Source of the DNA: Bacteroidales bacterium
GTDB lineage: Bacteria > Bacteroidota > Bacteroidia > Bacteroidales > VadinHA17
Direction of reading: 5' to 3'
Length of the DNA stretch: 8,493 nucleotides
NCBI GenBank assembly: GCA_029935275.1
Contig: JAOZKQ010000083.1
Coordinates: forward strand, 1 to 8,493
Shown: in pieces, positions 7,037-8,493 of the stretch
Layout of the letters: each line of letters opens with the position of its first letter
Position numbering within the stretch: position 1 is the stretch's first letter
Translations under genes and position numbers: made by a program
The notes under the pieces: model-generated
Seen by the model: only the letters and a program-made list of their open reading frames with translations
Database searches by the model: none
What the model was told of the DNA's origin: nothing

Positions 7037-7870
7037 TTAAAACCTTATGTTGTCAATTAGTCGTATTTTTCCAACTTTTACGGCAATACAACCAAAGATA
7101 CCGGTATTTATATCCCAGTTCTTTATCGGAAGTAAATTTATTTCATCTACGATTTCAAAATATTCTACAAATAAGAGCTGACTCTTATTTATTTCTTTTA
7201 TGGTTTTATAGCGTACTTCATCTACGGTGTTTATTCCTTTTAGCCTTGTTGCTTCAGTAAGAGCTTTAAATATTTTTGGTACCTCAGCGCGTTCATTCTT
7301 CCCTAATAGTTGATTTCTTGAACTCATCGCCAGCCCGTCAGCTTCCCTTACAATAGGAATTCCAATAATAATAATAGGAATTTTTAACATTTGCACTAAT
7401 TTTCTAACGACAGCAAGTTGCTGGAGATCCTTCTCACCAAAAAATGCATAGCTTGGCTTAACTATTTGGAAAAGTTTGCTTACAACCTGGCCAACTCCGT
7501 TAAAATGTCCGGGTCTATTACGGCCTTCCATAATTTTATCCAGGTGGCCAAAATTATAAGTGCGTGTATCAGGCTTCGGATAAATTTCTTTTTCATCAGG
7601 GATAAAAACAATATCTTTTTCCCTTAGAATCAGGTTAAGCCGGAAAAGATCGTTCTCAATATTTCTGGGGTAATTTTTGAGATCATTGCTATCATTAAAT
7701 TGTGTGGGATTTACAAAAATACTGACCACAGTCAGGGATGTTTCTAAAATGGCTTCTTTAACCAGTAAAAAATGACCCTCATGAAGCGATCCCATTGTAG
7801 GAACAAAACCAATAACTTGATTGGTTCCTGAATAGATATTGAGTTCTTTTATATTTTTTGCAATCTTCAT
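7037..7870 (-). CDS. panC: Pantoate--beta-alanine ligase (pantothenate synthetase)
   Basis: Condenses pantoate with beta-alanine using ATP, through a pantoyl-adenylate, to form pantothenate for CoA synthesis in the cytoplasm. At 277 aa it has family length. Family motifs in order: PTMGSLHEGH (24-33) with the nucleotide-binding HEGH (30-33), FVNPTQF (52-58), EGRNRPGHFNGVG (115-127), FGEKD (144-148) and MSSRN (182-186, the KMSKS-equivalent loop). The C-terminal dimer domain ends in a typical IAVKVGKIRLIDNI run. The ATG at 7870 gives the usual short lead-in to the first strand. It heads the minus-strand gene run, with panD, which makes its substrate beta-alanine, next. No panB (pantoate supply) is in the window. 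It is divergent from the glycogen-synthase-like gene. Confidence 0.97.
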   Translation of the reverse strand: MKIAKNIKELNIYSGTNQVIGFVPTMGSLHEGHFLLVKEAILETSLTVVSIFVNPTQFNDSNDLKNYPRNIENDLFRLNLILREKDIVFIPDEKEIYPKPDTRTYNFGHLDKIMEGRNRPGHFNGVGQVVSKLFQIVKPSYAFFGEKDLQQLAVVRKLVQMLKIPIIIIGIPIVREADGLAMSSRNQLLGKNERAEVPKIFKALTEATRLKGINTVDEVRYKTIKEINKSQLLFVEYFEIVDEINLLPIKNWDINTGIFGCIAVKVGKIRLIDNIRF

Positions 7871-7995
7871 AGATAGTTAGGGGGCTTTAACTCTTAGCAG
7901 GAGGTGCCTGATTGTGTTTGTACAGGCTTAACGAAGAAATGTCATTTATAAGAAATAAGCAATTATTGACTCAAATAAGAAGTATTTTTTTTAAA

Positions 7996-8003
7996 CAAAG
8001 ATA
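7996..8003 (-). promoter_or_regulatory. Possible -7 box of panC
   Basis: On the minus strand TATCTTTG matches TAnnTTTG exactly and is the same octamer as the panD -7 box. No TTG is seen at the proper -33 distance. Transcription from here would give a leader of about 115-120 nt before panC, which contains a 5-bp inverted repeat GCCTG/CAGGC (7906-7910 and 7923-7927) with a 12-nt loop; I do not recognise a riboswitch in it. Confidence 0.35.
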
Positions 8004-8055
8004 ACTTTTTATTAAAAAATTAATAATCTGTGGGTTTTAATATTAGATAGATTGT

Positions 8056-8084
8056 GAAAAGTCCGACTTTATTAAGAAAAGTCC
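8056..8084 (+). repeat. Palindrome plus direct repeat, candidate operator upstream of the glycogen-synthase-like gene
   Basis: GAAAAGTCC occurs twice, at 8056-8064 and 8076-8084, with a period of exactly 20 bp (about two helical turns). The first copy is also the left part of a perfect palindrome AAAGTC-C-GACTTT (8058-8070). The second copy ends 12 bp before a TAATTTTG -7 box. The arrangement looks like a full operator plus a half-site; no regulator gene is nearby and the role is inferred. Confidence 0.35.
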
Positions 8085-8096
8085 AATAATTTTTAT

Positions 8097-8104
8097 TAAT
8101 TTTG
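8097..8104 (+). promoter_or_regulatory. Possible -7 box of the glycogen-synthase-like gene
   Basis: TAATTTTG is an exact TAnnTTTG match ending 30 bp before the ATG at 8135, so a leader of about 25 nt is expected. There is no TTTG at -33; the expected -33 position instead falls at the start of the second GAAAAGTCC repeat. Confidence 0.42.
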
Positions 8105-8134
8105 CAGATCATTTTTAATCTAAGGCCTTTGCCC

Positions 8135-8493
8135 ATGAAAAGCCATAAAATATTATTTGTTTCACAGGAAATTACTCCTTATCTCCCAGAAAATGAGATG
8201 TCTCTTGTTGGTCGGCATCTTCCGCAGGGAATTCAGGAAGACGGAAATATGATTCGTACTTTTATGCCCAGGTACGGTGTAGTGAATGAAAGAAGGCATC
8301 AATTACATGAAGTAATACGCTTATCTGGTATGAACATGATAATTGAAGATACAGATCATCCCCTGATCATCAAAGTAGCTTCTATACAAACTGCAAGAAT
8401 GCAGGTGTATTTTATTGATAATGAAGAATATTTCCATCGGAAGTTTACTTTTAAAGATTTAAAAAATAAGGATTTTAAAGATAATGATGAAAG
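8135..8493 (+). CDS. Glycogen/starch synthase catalytic-domain family protein, N-terminal fragment (cut by window edge)
   Basis: The first 119 codons are present and the frame is open to the window end. The opening MKSHKILFVSQEITPYLP and the stretch HLPQGIQEDG...RTFMPRYGVVNERRHQLHEV (28-61) match the N-terminal Rossmann half of GT5 glycogen/starch synthases as seen in a conserved Bacteroidota protein commonly labelled 'glycogen synthase' and found next to panC. From memory that protein is only about 270 aa, lacking the second GT-B half, but its length cannot be checked here. Where true GlgA has the ADP-glucose-binding KTGGL, this protein has PENEM (residues 18-22), so classical glycogen synthesis is doubtful and I withhold the glgA symbol. 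The ATG at 8135 is chosen for its fit to the first beta strand. It is divergent from panC. Confidence 0.82.
   Translation, partial: MKSHKILFVSQEITPYLPENEMSLVGRHLPQGIQEDGNMIRTFMPRYGVVNERRHQLHEVIRLSGMNMIIEDTDHPLIIKVASIQTARMQVYFIDNEEYFHRKFTFKDLKNKDFKDNDE

Noticed and set aside
7906..7927. Inverted repeat GCCTG/CAGGC in the panC leader as a riboswitch or terminator
   Set aside because: A 5-bp stem with a 12-nt loop and no following T tract does not resemble a known riboswitch or an intrinsic terminator; it is mentioned only under the panC -7 box.
7928..7945. Five-codon minus-strand frame (MTFLR) in the panC leader as a possible regulatory uORF
   Set aside because: Frames this short arise readily by chance, and there is no attenuator-like hairpin series or codon bias tied to a relevant amino acid.

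Overview
The window looks like an ordinary housekeeping segment of a Bacteroidota (probably Bacteroidales-like) chromosome. The evidence is AT-rich DNA, no purine-rich Shine-Dalgarno sequences in front of the genes, several matches to the Bacteroidota -7 box TAnnTTTG, and gene content and protein style typical of that phylum: a bifunctional PBP1A, a stand-alone RfaE2-type adenylyltransferase, Bacteroidales-type PanC and PanD, and a short 'glycogen/starch synthase' divergent from panC. The taxonomic call is from recognition only; no search was run.

Layout. At the left edge lies the 5' end of topA (minus strand, cut by the window). It is divergent, across 117 bp, from a complete gene for a class A penicillin-binding protein (303..2657, plus). 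That gene converges on a run of six minus-strand genes spanning 7870 down to 2717, in transcription order panC, panD, a polytopic UPF0104/LPG-synthase-TM-like protein, rfaE2, radA and an exported endonuclease/exonuclease/phosphatase-fold (EEP) protein. Gaps in the run are 73, 9, 12, 94 and 10 bp. The two larger gaps, before panD and before radA, each hold a promoter-like sequence, so the run probably splits into panC / panD-UPF0104-rfaE2 / radA-EEP units that may also be read through. Right of panC, a 264-bp divergent region leads to the start of a plus-strand glycogen/starch-synthase-like gene that runs off the window.

How the genes relate. PanD makes beta-alanine from aspartate and PanC joins it to pantoate, so the two supply adjacent inputs to pantothenate and CoA synthesis. 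RfaE2 activates heptose 1-phosphate for LPS or other surface glycans, and PBP1A polymerises and cross-links peptidoglycan; the UPF0104 protein sits in the membrane with unknown substrate. RadA (recombination-intermediate branch migration) and TopA (supercoil relaxation) act on DNA. This is mainly conserved co-location, not one pathway.

I saw no mobile element, CRISPR array, tRNA or rRNA, and no clear new system. The points most worth a second look are: the 'glycogen synthase' homologue has lost the KTGG ADP-glucose-binding loop of real GlgA; panD has a near-perfect promoter placed so close to its ATG that the mRNA should be leaderless or nearly so; a palindrome plus 20-bp-spaced direct repeat lies just upstream of the glycogen-synthase-like promoter; and the UPF0104 gene must start at a non-ATG codon.
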